Source: Dictyobacter formicarum
Lineage (GTDB): Bacteria; Chloroflexota; Ktedonobacteria; Ktedonobacterales; Ktedonobacteraceae
Assembly: GCF_016587435.1 (NCBI RefSeq)
Contig: NZ_BNJJ01000015.1
Span: 124,001 to 188,000, forward strand
Direction of reading: 5' to 3'
Length of the DNA stretch: 64,000 bases
Shown: one piece after another, positions 48,247-57,340 of the stretch
Layout: every line of letters begins with the position of its first letter
Position numbering within the stretch: the first letter of the stretch is position 1
Notes under the pieces: model-generated
What the model was told of the DNA's origin: nothing
Database searches by the model: none
What the model saw: the letters and a program-made list of their open reading frames with translations, nothing else
Made by a program: the position numbers and the translations under genes

Positions 48247-48774
48247 ACTCCTCTGCTTCTTTCTTCGTAGTGATCCCTGTACGATGTCTTCTCGATGCTG
48301 CAACGTGGAAAGCCCTGCTCCACGGAAGAGCGAGGAAGAAGCCGATGCCGCAGAAAAGCCAGGTCGGGCTCCACAAGCCGCAAGCCTTCTGCCCGCCGCG
48401 TGGCATCTGGGAAAAGCCGGGTGATGCGCAAACCCCACACTCCCCTTTCGCGCTCCGGGAGGATTCGCTTCTGTGGATCGAACTTTCTTTCTTCCAGTCC
48501 CTGTAATAAGCTGAGTTTACCAGACCAACGCTCTGCCCTCTCAAAGCAACATGATATGCTTCTCGTCGTATCGCCAGCATATACGCGCATCTCTCTATTA
48601 CACGACGCTGAAGATCTGCAAGATACTCAACCCGCAGCAAACCTCCCGCGCGGCTTTGTCGTTGCGTCTTGAAATTGACCGCAGCCTGTTGAAAAAGTCT
48701 TTGTTGGGCTTATTGTTTGTAGAGCTTGACAAAAGACCACGGGTGAAGTGCACTGCAGGAGGAGGAAAACACAT
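48247..48774. other. Gene-free stretch
   Basis: Several long frames on both strands overlap each other and none shows family features. The last part supplies the ribosome site AGGAGGAGG for the IS1182 chimera. The remainder is probably promoter sequence and gene debris. Confidence 0.35.
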
Positions 48775-49587
48775 ATGATGGGTTTCAAAGAACGCACATT
48801 TGCCCCCTGCGTCGCAGTATCCCTCGAGGAGCTAGTGTCCCAGGATCACTTCTATCGCCATTTGCAACAGATCCTGGATCTCTCCTTTGTGCCTGATCTG
48901 GTACGCAGGTCCTATGCTCCTGTCGGACGAGCGTCTCTCGATCCCGTTGTGTTTTTTAAACTCCAGTTGGTCATGTTTTTTGAGGGGATCCGTTCGGAGC
49001 GCTTACTGATGCGCCTGGTTGCGGACCGCCTCAGTGTGAGGTGGTACCTGGGCTATGATTTCCATGAGCCGTTGCCCGATCATTCGAGCTTAAGCCGTAT
49101 CCGAACCCGTTATGGCCTCGACATCTTTCGCCGCTTTTTTGATGCTATTCTTGAACAATGTCAACGCGCCAAATTGATCTGGGGAAAAGAACTCTACATC
49201 GACGCGACGAAAGTCGATGCCAATGCCTCCGTGGATTCTCTGACCACGCGGTTTGCCGTCGAGGCACGCCAAGCTTTCCAAAACCATCTGGAGGAGCTTT
49301 TTCAAGAAGAGGATGATCCACGCACATCCGTCCCTGCTCCTGTTCCTCTCGATGCTGATCAAGAGCCGCGACCACTCCATGATTCGGGATGGTGTCCTCT
49401 TATTACACTACCATCCATGGTATCATGGGAGCTTATCGCTGGAACATTATTCAGCCATATTATCCCTGAGAAGCCTTTCACGACAGCTATTATTTTGATC
49501 TGTTTAGGCGCAGGTATAGTACTATGGACTTACTACTCCATCTTTCGCCTCTTTAGAAGAAGCCGCGGGGATAAGTATCGCGTATAA
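48775..49587 (+). pseudogene. IS1182-family transposase N-terminus fused to a membrane segment
   Basis: Residues 1-205 match IS1182 enzymes: LVSQDHFYRHLQQILDLSFV, DPVVFFKLQLVMFFEGIRSE, LPDHSSLSRIRTRYG and LYIDATKVDANAS (first Asp). After PRPLHDSG the sequence changes to a foreign hydrophobic tail (FTTAIILICLGAGIVLW, FRLFRRSRGDKY) that looks like the last helix of a membrane protein. The catalytic core is thus lost and a chimeric 270-residue ORF remains, with a good ribosome site. Confidence 0.6.
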
Positions 49588-49765
49588 TCGTCCGTTTTAC
49601 TCGTGTGAATTATCCTTATTAGGGTCCAGTGAAACCTTACAATGTGCCCGGTCGCTCCAGTAACAAAAACACGCATAGAAAAATGAATTGAACCCCTTGT
49701 GCCAGACCAAGTATCATCGGGGTGAGAAAACCACCGTGTGAAGAAGAGAGACCCGCGAGGAGAAA

Positions 49766-49890
49766 ATGATGACACCGACGAGAAGAACCTACACGCGTGA
49801 ATTTAAATTGATGATCGTGAGACAGGTAGCATAAGGAGAGAAACGAGCGGCGCGAGTTTATCGAGAATACGATCTGGCTCAGATCATTTT
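49766..49890 (+). pseudogene. IS3-type OrfA relic
   Basis: The frame reads MMTPTRRTYTREFKLMIVRQ then VA, TAA, GEKRAARVYREYDLAQI. This is the N-terminal helix-turn-helix start of an IS3 OrfA with a stop where Ser is expected. Confidence 0.5.
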
Positions 49891-50346
49891 CGACCAAAGA
49901 GGCATCTTCTTACAGCTTTGGGCTCTCGTGCCCTCATGAAGGCACGATTTCAGACGTGGCATGAGATTACCGCTGAGAAAACAGTGACATAACGAGCCTC
50001 TTCCCTTCGTTCTCATCTGCCATTGTTGCCTGATAAGCTTTTTCTCAGCACATCTTTCCTCCTCAAAGGATCACTGGGCAATATCCTTTGTTTTTTGAGG
50101 TTCGGACGCCCAATGCGCCCACGATCTGTACAGGCAAACGCACAATGTGGATCTTCACGACGATCTGAGTCCTGATTGATATGATGTTGAACAGGTGTAT
50201 TGTCGCCAGGAACGGACAATCGTATGCAAAGGTGCGTCTTCTAGATGTGAGGCTCATTAATAGATAAGAAAAACAATAGATAAACAATGCCCACAGGGAG
50301 CATGTCTATCGGTCCGGGATGGTATAGATCGATATCGACACGAACG
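49891..50346. other. Gene-free stretch with an unrecognised minus-strand fragment
   Basis: A minus-strand frame near 50040-50210 (HHINQDSDRREDPHCAFACT, DRGRIGRPNLKK) has protein-like composition but no start or family match, and may be a gene relic. Nothing else is supported. Confidence 0.3.
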
Positions 50347-50817
50347 CTATGGGGTAGATGGTTCTTCGAGCCGGCTGAGTACAGTCTCCGCAATTGTTCC
50401 GAGCGCTTCTATCTGCTCCATGGTGAGAATATCTGTAACGTAGCGTCGCACAGCCTGATCATAGTAGACCTGAGCTTCTGCCAAAAGCTCTTGTCCAGCA
50501 TCAGTTATACTGATGACCGATCCCCGGTTGTCCTCAACGCACTCTTCTCGTGTGATGAGCCCTCGCGCTTCCATACGCCGAAGCTGATGGGAGAGCCGGC
50601 TCTTTTCCCATTCCAGTCCGCAACGCAGGGCAAACGCCCTCACGGACGCGCCCGGTGCGTCCGTGAGGGCAGACAATACCTCAAAGTCTGCTTCTGACAG
50701 CCCGACCCTGGCAAGTTCTCGGCCGATGCGCTCGGTCAGTCGCGCACGCATACGCTGATAACTGATCCAAGCCGCTGTTTTTTGATCGAGAGGTACTTGT
50801 TTCATCATGCTGCCCAT
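50347..50817 (-). CDS. MarR-family transcriptional regulator
   Basis: The 156-residue protein has the MarR winged helix: ELARVGLSEADFEVLSALTD, ALRCGLEWEKSRLSHQLRRM and RGLITREECVEDNRGSVIS, with dimer helices at both ends. It is divergent from the LLM/FAD-oxidase operon, and palindromes with TTGAcataTCAA lie between, so it most likely represses that operon and itself until a small hydrophobic or phenolic ligand binds. Confidence 0.85.
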   Translation of the reverse strand: MGSMMKQVPLDQKTAAWISYQRMRARLTERIGRELARVGLSEADFEVLSALTDAPGASVRAFALRCGLEWEKSRLSHQLRRMEARGLITREECVEDNRGSVISITDAGQELLAEAQVYYDQAVRRYVTDILTMEQIEALGTIAETVLSRLEEPSTP

Positions 50818-50829
50818 TATATCTCTCTA

Positions 50830-50912
50830 TTGGTTGGCACGTCAACAATGTCAGGATATCGCTGTTGACATATCAACAATTTTGGGATATCATTGGTTGA
50901 CATATCAACCAA
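50830..50912. promoter_or_regulatory. Operator array for the MarR regulator
   Basis: Three related inverted repeats lie in the gap: TTGGTTGgcacGTCAACAA at 50830-50847 (approximate), TGTTGACATATCAACA at 50863-50878, and TTGGTTGACATATCAACCAA at 50893-50912. Arms TTGA/TCAA around CATA fit MarR-type sites. The last ends 25 bp before the start of the oxidoreductase gene. Confidence 0.65.
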
Positions 50913-50937
50913 CGATATCGAAAGAGAGCGTCTACCT

Positions 50938-53205
50938 ATGAATTATGGTCATCTGCTAAAGTTTGGTACCTCCATTACTCCAGTACACGATACGCCAGAG
51001 ATGGCTGTCTCTCTCGCAAAGCGCAGCGAGGAGCTTGGCTATGATCTGGTGGCATTTCAGGATCACCCTGATCAGCCAGAACTTCTCGATACCTGGACGC
51101 TTCTGTCGTGGGTTGCGGCCCAGACGAAGCGCATCCATATTGCCGCCACTGCACTCAATGTACCGATGCGACCACCAGCGGTCCTGGCACACGCCGCAGC
51201 CAGCCTTGACCTGCTCTCGGCTGGTCGGTTGGATCTTGCGCTCGGTGCCGGGCAATCCTGGAATGAGATCGAAGCGATGGGGGGCCTCCGGCTGACACAG
51301 AGCGAGGCTGCTGATGTCCTCAACGAAGCGATGGAAGTCGTGCGCGGCCTCCTGGCCGGATCAACCAGAATGCCACTGCGCTTCCGCGGCAATTATTATC
51401 AACTCGCTGGTGCGCAGAGAGGGCCTGTGTCAGCACATGACATTCCGATCTGGTTGGAAGGCACTCAGCTGTCGGTGCTCCGCCTGGTCGGGCAGCAGGC
51501 CGATGGCTGGCTAACCTCGATCGGATCCATGAAAGCTGGTGAATTCCAGGCTGCTCATAAGATTATTGACGAGGCCGCGATCAAGGCCGGACGAGACCCA
51601 CGTGAACTGCGACGGCTTGTGAACATCTCAGGGGAATTCTTATCTGCTCATGAGGGCTTTCTGCGTGGGCCGAGTAAACAATGGGTCGATGACCTCCTCC
51701 CGCTCGTTGTCGAAGATGGCGTCGGGACGTTTATTCTAACGTCGGATGATGCTGAGACGATCGAGCAGTTCGCACGTGAGGTCATTCCAGTCTTGCGCGA
51801 GGCGGTGGAACATATGCGTCCAGACGCTTCAGGCCCCGTGTTACGTCGTGCGTCGGTGCGTGCTAAGCGACATGCGGGCGTAGATTATGATCATGTCCCT
51901 GCCTCACTGGTCGATGCCGTGATAGAACCAGGAGATACTGGTTACGCACGTGTGAAGTCAACCTTTCTGCGTGGTGGATCTCCAGGTATCGTTTTTCAGG
52001 TGAAGGATACAAGCCAGATCATCGATGCCATCGCCTTCGCGCGCGCGCATGCCAATTTGCCGCTCTCAGTACGTAGCGGTGGGCACGGCATCAGTGGCCG
52101 GTCGACCAATCATGGTGGTATCGTCATCGATCTATCCCAAATGAATACGATTGAGATCCTTGATAAGGCAACGCGTCGCGTTCGCATCGGACCGGGCGCA
52201 CGCTGGATGGATGTTGCGACCGCGTTAGCTCCACATGGGTGGGCGCTTAGCTCAGGCGATTACGGCGGTGTCGGTGTCGGTGGTCTTGCAACTGCAGCCG
52301 GTGTCGGCTGGTTTGCACGCGAACACGGTCTGACTATCGATCATATACGCGCCGTCGATATGGTGCTCGCGGATGGTTCGGTAGTGCATGCAGACGCAAA
52401 AGAAAATACTGATCTGTTCTGGGCGGTTCGTGGCGCCGGAGCAAACTTTGGCATCGTCACATCGTTTGAGTTTGAAGTTGACGAGACGGGTCCTGTTGGC
52501 TGGGCGCAACTTGTCCTCGATGCGAGCGATACGGCTCATTTCATTGAAAAGTGGGGCGCAACCATCGAGGCGTCACCGCGTGATATCACCAGCGCCCTCA
52601 TCATCGGTCCAGCGCGCGGAGGACAACCGGTAGTGGCGCAGGTAACGGCGGTTATTGATTCGGATAAACCGGACACCATCATCAATCGGCTGCAGCCAAT
52701 TGCTAATATTGCTCCGTTGTATGATCAACAGGTCGTTATCACGTCTTATGCCGACCTCATAGCAAATGCACAGGGCAATGAACACAACGGGCAGGGCGAG
52801 CCGGTCTCACGCTCCGGGCTTGTTGACCACATTACTCCTGCGTTCGCAGCGGCGGCAACACGGCTGATCCGTAGCGGCGAGGTCCACCTTTTCCACATTC
52901 GCTCTGTGGGAGGAGCCGTATCAGACGTTGACCCTGATGCAACAGCTTATGGTAACCGCTCCGCCAGTTTCTCAGTGGTAGCTTTTGGAGCAAGACGCGC
53001 ACGCCTGGATGCGTTGTGGGACGAGATGGCGGTCCATTTTAAGGGACTCTATCTGAACTTTGAGACTGACTTGCGTCCAGAACGTCTGAACGATGCGTTT
53101 CCGCCCCGTACTATCGAACGCCTGCGAACGCTGAAGGCCCACTATGATCCTGAGAATGTCTTTCGAGATAATTTCAATATCGCTCCGCAGACGCTCATCG
53201 TCTGA
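50938..53205 (+). CDS. Fusion of LLM flavin/F420 oxidoreductase with BBE-like FAD-linked oxidase
   Basis: The 755-residue product has two full enzymes. Residues 1-305 are an LLM barrel (GYDLVAFQDHPDQPELLDTW, GRLDLALGAGQSWNEIEAMG, ADGWLTSIGSMKAG). Residues 320-755 are a berberine-bridge-type oxidase: the FAD-binding block LPLSVRSGGHGISGRSTNHG with the His usually bonded to FAD, GVGVGGLATAAGVGW, then ENTDLFWAVRGAGANFGIVT, and a C-terminal HYDPENVFRDNFNI. The second covalent-link Cys of plant enzymes is not present, so one bond only is expected. ATG 50938 lies just past the operators. It probably couples a reduction and an oxidation of one substrate. Confidence 0.85.
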   Translation: MNYGHLLKFGTSITPVHDTPEMAVSLAKRSEELGYDLVAFQDHPDQPELLDTWTLLSWVAAQTKRIHIAATALNVPMRPPAVLAHAAASLDLLSAGRLDLALGAGQSWNEIEAMGGLRLTQSEAADVLNEAMEVVRGLLAGSTRMPLRFRGNYYQLAGAQRGPVSAHDIPIWLEGTQLSVLRLVGQQADGWLTSIGSMKAGEFQAAHKIIDEAAIKAGRDPRELRRLVNISGEFLSAHEGFLRGPSKQWVDDLLPLVVEDGVGTFILTSDDAETIEQFAREVIPVLREAVEHMRPDASGPVLRRASVRAKRHAGVDYDHVPASLVDAVIEPGDTGYARVKSTFLRGGSPGIVFQVKDTSQIIDAIAFARAHANLPLSVRSGGHGISGRSTNHGGIVIDLSQMNTIEILDKATRRVRIGPGARWMDVATALAPHGWALSSGDYGGVGVGGLATAAGVGWFAREHGLTIDHIRAVDMVLADGSVVHADAKENTDLFWAVRGAGANFGIVTSFEFEVDETGPVGWAQLVLDASDTAHFIEKWGATIEASPRDITSALIIGPARGGQPVVAQVTAVIDSDKPDTIINRLQPIANIAPLYDQQVVITSYADLIANAQGNEHNGQGEPVSRSGLVDHITPAFAAAATRLIRSGEVHLFHIRSVGGAVSDVDPDATAYGNRSASFSVVAFGARRARLDALWDEMAVHFKGLYLNFETDLRPERLNDAFPPRTIERLRTLKAHYDPENVFRDNFNIAPQTLIV

Positions 53206-53266
53206 GGCGACATGCGGACACCATAGCTCCGCCTCTATTGTTTAGCCACACGAAAGAGAGTATCTT

Positions 53267-54178
53267 ATGACAAATACAGACTACGGACACGATCTGTTGT
53301 TCGGTGCCTTTATCACGCCGGTGGTCCGGCCCATCATGCACGCTGTTGAACTCGCTCAGGTGGCGGATCGTGCTGGTCTCGATCTGGTGACGTTCCAGGA
53401 CCATCCCTATCAACCGACATTCCACGATGCCTGGACATTGCTTTCATATGTCGCGGCGAGCACCAGGCGGATCCATGTCAGTGGGAATGTCCTCAACTTG
53501 CCTTTGAGGCAACCAGCGGTCATCGCCCGTAGCGCCACTAGCCTGGATCTCCTCAGCAGCGGTCGCTTCGAGTTGGGTATAGGTGCTGGCGGCCACTGGG
53601 ACGCGATCGAGTCAATGGGCGGACGACGCCTGAAACCAGCCCAATCAATTGATGCATTGGAAGAGGCGATCCAGATTATCCGCGAGATCTGGGCGGCCGA
53701 GAAGCCCGGTGTAGTACATGTTGACGGTACATACTATCAGGTCAAAGGTGTCAGGCGCGGTCCCAGACCAGCGCACAATATTGGCATATGGATCGGTGCA
53801 CATAGACCAAAGATTCTACATATGCTTGGACGTGTCGCCGACGGATGGCTCCCAACAATGTCGTACTTTTCTGGGAGATTGGCTGGCCTTGAAGAATTGA
53901 ACAACTACATTGACGAGGGAGCCGCCTCTGTGGGACGCGACCCATCCGATATACGTCGGTTATTGAATATTACGGGTCAGTTCACGCGATCCGGTCACGG
54001 CGCTCTGCTCAAGGGAACGCCTCAACAATGGGCAGAACAGCTAGCGGAGCTAACGCTTACATACGGGATTACCGGATTCATCCTTATGGAAGATGATGCA
54101 CGCGCAATTGAACTTTTCGCGGCCGAGGTAGCACCCGCCACGCGTGAGCTCGTGATGACTGAACGCGCACGACGATAA
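53267..54178 (+). CDS. LLM-class oxidoreductase, paralogue of the fusion's first half
   Basis: The 303 residues are collinear with residues 1-305 of the upstream fusion: shared blocks include VTFQDHPYQPTFHDAWTLLS, GRFELGIGAGGHWDAIESMG and ADGWLPTMSYFSG. The gene is 61 nt after it and reads in the same direction, so the two are likely co-transcribed under the MarR protein. It looks like a duplication in which one copy gained the oxidase domain. It would use F420 or FMN; the substrate is unknown. Confidence 0.85.
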   Translation: MTNTDYGHDLLFGAFITPVVRPIMHAVELAQVADRAGLDLVTFQDHPYQPTFHDAWTLLSYVAASTRRIHVSGNVLNLPLRQPAVIARSATSLDLLSSGRFELGIGAGGHWDAIESMGGRRLKPAQSIDALEEAIQIIREIWAAEKPGVVHVDGTYYQVKGVRRGPRPAHNIGIWIGAHRPKILHMLGRVADGWLPTMSYFSGRLAGLEELNNYIDEGAASVGRDPSDIRRLLNITGQFTRSGHGALLKGTPQQWAEQLAELTLTYGITGFILMEDDARAIELFAAEVAPATRELVMTERARR

Positions 54179-54429
54179 ATCGCACTAGCCTCTCTTTGTA
54201 AGGCAAGGCGAACCATCCTTGCGCGTGCCTGGAGCTTCTTGACAGTATGCCATTCATTGGCTTAAGTTTAGCATCGTGAGCGGCTTGAAGTCCCTGAGGA
54301 TGCCTTTCCCATGATCCAGAATAAAGTTTTGAAACGGATGGCCTAAAGGCCAAAAAGGAAACAAAAGGCGACCTCAAGAGGTAGACTGAAAACAACGAAA
54401 AGATCAGTCAACGAAGGAGGCCGCCTTAC

Positions 54430-54579
54430 TGGATGAGCTGGGTTAAAGGATCGCCCGATAAACTGCACATACAGATTGGTGAAGTTGAGCAATGCCTCCT
54501 CGAAGCTGAGGTGGCTTACCCGAACAATGGAGTCAGCAAAGCGTAGCTGGAGGTCAAAGAAGGCCGGTGATAAGTCCAT
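54430..54579 (-). pseudogene. N-terminal scrap of an unrecognised conserved protein
   Basis: The frame MDLSPAFFDLQLRFADSIVR, VSHLSFEEALLNFTNLYVQF and a later FNPAHPV looks like the start of a real Chloroflexota protein but changes character after about 50 codons. No domain is assigned. The following 54580-54973 stretch holds no recognised gene. Confidence 0.35.
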
Positions 54580-54973
54580 TAACAGGGGGTTTCTTCCTTT
54601 TATATCTTGGAGGTGAAGAGACAGACATGAACTGATGAGGCTTCCAATACGAACAGAGGATAACAGATGGGGATGTTTCTGTGATGTTTCTGTCTAGATA
54701 GGCAAATGCATTGAGTGGCTTGAAATCCTGATGTGTGGAGCCTGGTCACACCTCCATGTTCCGGCGGCGCTGAGTGCGTTGCTGACGGCGATTCATTGGA
54801 GAGACTCGCGATGCGCTGTATTCCGTGGATCGCCGCCACTGTTTGGATGGTGAGTTGTGAGCAGAAAATCTACTCCTACAGAAGCCATAGAATTTGTCAA
54901 GCCTCTCTGAAGAAACACCGCGAAGAAATCGGTGAAGCGAGGGCGAGGACGTTCTCACAAGGGTAGTGTTGCA

Positions 54974-55629
54974 GTGCGTCCATAAAAGGCGTTTTTTTAC
55001 ATCGCTTCTGAGGAAGTGGCGGGTAGAGAGAACCCGCGTGGTCAACGAGATTACCGGAGATGGAAACGTTACATGGGAACAGAGCATGCTCGCAAAGCGT
55101 CAGTTCTGAAAATCAGTGTACAGGACGTGATGCAAGACCAAGGATTGGCATGGCCAAAGCTACACTGCTTGAAACCTCGTTTCTTGGCCTTAACAACCGG
55201 GGTGGACGAAGGCTGATTGAAACGTCCACAGAGGATGTTTCCAGGGGTTATTTGCAACGACACCTGGACTCTCTAACACCTCTGAGCGCACAAGAAGTGT
55301 GTGAAAGAAACGAACAGGAGCCTAAACCAATCGAACGTGGAAAAAGCGCTAAACGGAGAGCACCTACGTCAGGGAAACCTGATATGGTGCCAGAGCTTCT
55401 ATAGTAGTCTGAGAGAGATAACGCCTCTTACATGGCGAAGGGAAGCAGGCCATTGAGTTGAAAGCCAACAACGGTATGCGTAATGCAAATGAGCCAATGG
55501 GATGCTCTGAGCACCAAGAATATTCTTGGCAATGGCTGGAGAGCCGGATACCAAGAAATTGGTCCGTCCGGTTCGGAGGAAGACACACAGAAACCTGACA
55601 TGAAACAGGTTAAGGCGTTGTGTGTCTAT
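54974..55629 (+). ncRNA. Group II intron, ORF-less
   Basis: The 5' end is GTGCGTCCATAAAAGG. The exon just before it ends GTTGCA (54968-54973). Inside domain I, TGCAAC at 55253-55258 is its exact complement, so IBS1-EBS1 pairing is intact. Domain V is the 34 nt at 55541-55574: GAGCCGGA pairs with TCCGGTTC and the tip is a GAAA tetraloop. Domain VI follows, with CCTGACATGAAACAGG and closing ACACACA/TGTGTGT, and the intron likely ends at CTAT near 55629. No reverse transcriptase is encoded. At 656 nt it could be spliced or moved only with a maturase from elsewhere. Confidence 0.7.
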
Positions 55630-55805
55630 CCTATAAAACGATGACGAAGGCGAGAATGGCATGAAGGGTTCTCCTCGTTCCGGTCAGGCTGCTACTCCAA
55701 ACAGCTTGGCAACCTTTGAACTCACCATGCATGCTTTATCAACTCTCTTCTTGATGAGGTTACTCTGCAAAGACCGGGAAAGTATGAGGGAGGTGTTTGT
55801 CATCT

Positions 55806-56015
55806 CCCAGTGGCTGTCCTAGATATCTGAACGATGACAAGGTCAGGCCCACTTTGCTGCCCTCGTGCCAATTCCTCGTCAACTTCCTGCAGGATGGTCG
55901 CGTATCCCTCGATCACCCATTGTGGGATCATCTCATAGCCAGGCCACGAGGTGTCAGAGAGCACCAGGCTACAACGGTACGAAAACCGATGCGCGAGGGC
56001 AAGAGGAATCAACAA
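55806..56015 (-). pseudogene. PLP-dependent lyase fragment (diaminopropionate ammonia-lyase-like)
   Basis: The frame reads LVLSDTSWPGYEMIPQWVIE, GYATILQEVDEELARGQQSG and DLVIVQ before turning into unrelated codons. The WxGYExIPxWIxxGYxT pattern is characteristic of diaminopropionate ammonia-lyase and relatives. Only about 55 residues remain; the PLP Lys region and the glycine loop are missing. Confidence 0.5.
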
Positions 56016-56088
56016 AAGGACAGGTGACCGTACATTCGGACACCTGCTACTAGCAGAAATGCGATTGATCTCCTGATGGGTGGTATCA

Positions 56089-56126
56089 CGTTATATTATG
56101 CAATATGGACATTGCATAATGTAACG
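56089..56126. repeat. 38-bp inverted repeat upstream of tnsA
   Basis: ATTATGCAAT (56095-56104) and ATTGCATAAT (56111-56120) pair around ATGGAC. After one mismatch, CGTTA (56089-56093) and TAACG (56122-56126) extend the stem. It lies 175 bp before the TnsA start. It may be an operator or a transposon-end-related site. Confidence 0.5.
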
Positions 56127-56300
56127 TCGATGTGGTAGGCTTCCTCTTCACAAGCGATCTCCTGACTGTTTTTTCCTCCCAACAACATATTTGGCAAAAA
56201 CGCAATAAATGCGACAAAAACTCGTATATTCCCTTCTCTTGAGGTATACTTGCTTCAAGAAGCATGAAGCAGAGAGATATCGCATCTATGGAAGGATGTC

Positions 56301-57292
56301 ATGAGGTTAACAGCAGAGGAGTTTCACTCCTGGTGCCAGCACCTACATCTTTCAAAAGAAACCGAAGCACTCAGTGCCACGATTCGGGAGTCGCCCCCTG
56401 TTCGCAAGGTCAGAGGGCGAGCTAACAACGTTTCAGGGCGGTATCCCAGTTTCAAAATGGGGGTCTCCATTCAATTTGAAAGCCAGTATGTCGAGTTGTG
56501 GGCGATTTATGCGATGGAGCGCGATGACGATGTACTCGAATTCTACGATCAGTCAGCGCGCATCCCCTTGCACTACCGCGCCAAGTCTGGCCGCGCTACG
56601 ACCCAGTGGCATACTCCAGACTTTTTTGTGCTCAGGCGGGATTTTGCTGGGTGGGAAGAATGGAAACCGGCATCACGCCTCGACAAGCTTGCCCAGGACC
56701 AGCCTGGACGCTACATGCGTGATGCCACCGGAAAGTTTCGCTGTCCACCAGGAGAAGCCTACGCGGAGCAGTTCGGGCTGACGTATCGCCTCCGTTCATC
56801 TGCCGAGTATCATCCGCTCTTCATTGAGAATCTCAAATTTTTGCAGGATTTCTGGGCGCATCCTGTTCCCATTGAAACAGCTCAAGCCGCCCTTCTCCAT
56901 GATCTTGTCGAACGTCACCCCGGCATTTGCCTCTCCGCCCTCCTTGAGACCACACCAGATCTTTCCATCGATGTGGTCTGGGCCGAACTGAGCCTGCATC
57001 GGCTGTTTACGGATCTTTCCGCACACCAAATCACTTCGATGAAGCTCTGTGGAGAAACTATGTCACGGACTACTACAAACGTCAAACACATCACCACCTG
57101 CGCGCTGCGGAATGCCGCCTCCTACACGTAGAGGGTCGAGAAATTCTTCAACTGGATCATGAACATGCCCCTGTGCTCACACCTGCCGACTGGGGAAAAA
57201 CACAAAAGATGACCAGAGGACAACTCCCACCGCAACCAGACGATTGGACATGGGCAAAGCATCTGTATATGAAGATTGCCCATGGACGATAA
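56301..57292 (+). pseudogene. TnsA-like transposon endonuclease, frameshifted near its C-terminus
   Basis: Residues 40-125 match the TnsA N-terminal nuclease: GRYPSFKMGVSIQFESQYVE, DDDVLEFYDQ, HTPDFFVLRRDFAGWEEWKP. Glu60/65, Asp107, Glu120 and Lys122 supply a PD-(D/E)xK site. A Cys/Pro block CPPGEAYAEQFGLTYRLRSS follows. The ORF ends early at 57131 because of a shift near 57035; the right frame continues DEALWRNYVTDYYKRQ to TAA at 57292. TnsA makes 5' cuts for Tn7-like transposons with TnsB, but no tnsB, tnsC or target selector is nearby, so it is an orphan. GGAAGG precedes ATG 56301. Confidence 0.7.
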
Positions 57293-57340
57293 TAGGGCTT
57301 GGGCTTGCCCCTTGAAGCCACCTGATTTATCCGGGGGTAG

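Noticed and set aside
55016..55404. Protein-coding frames at 55.0-55.4 kb
   Set aside because: They overlap the group II intron's domains I-III, whose RNA features explain the sequence better.
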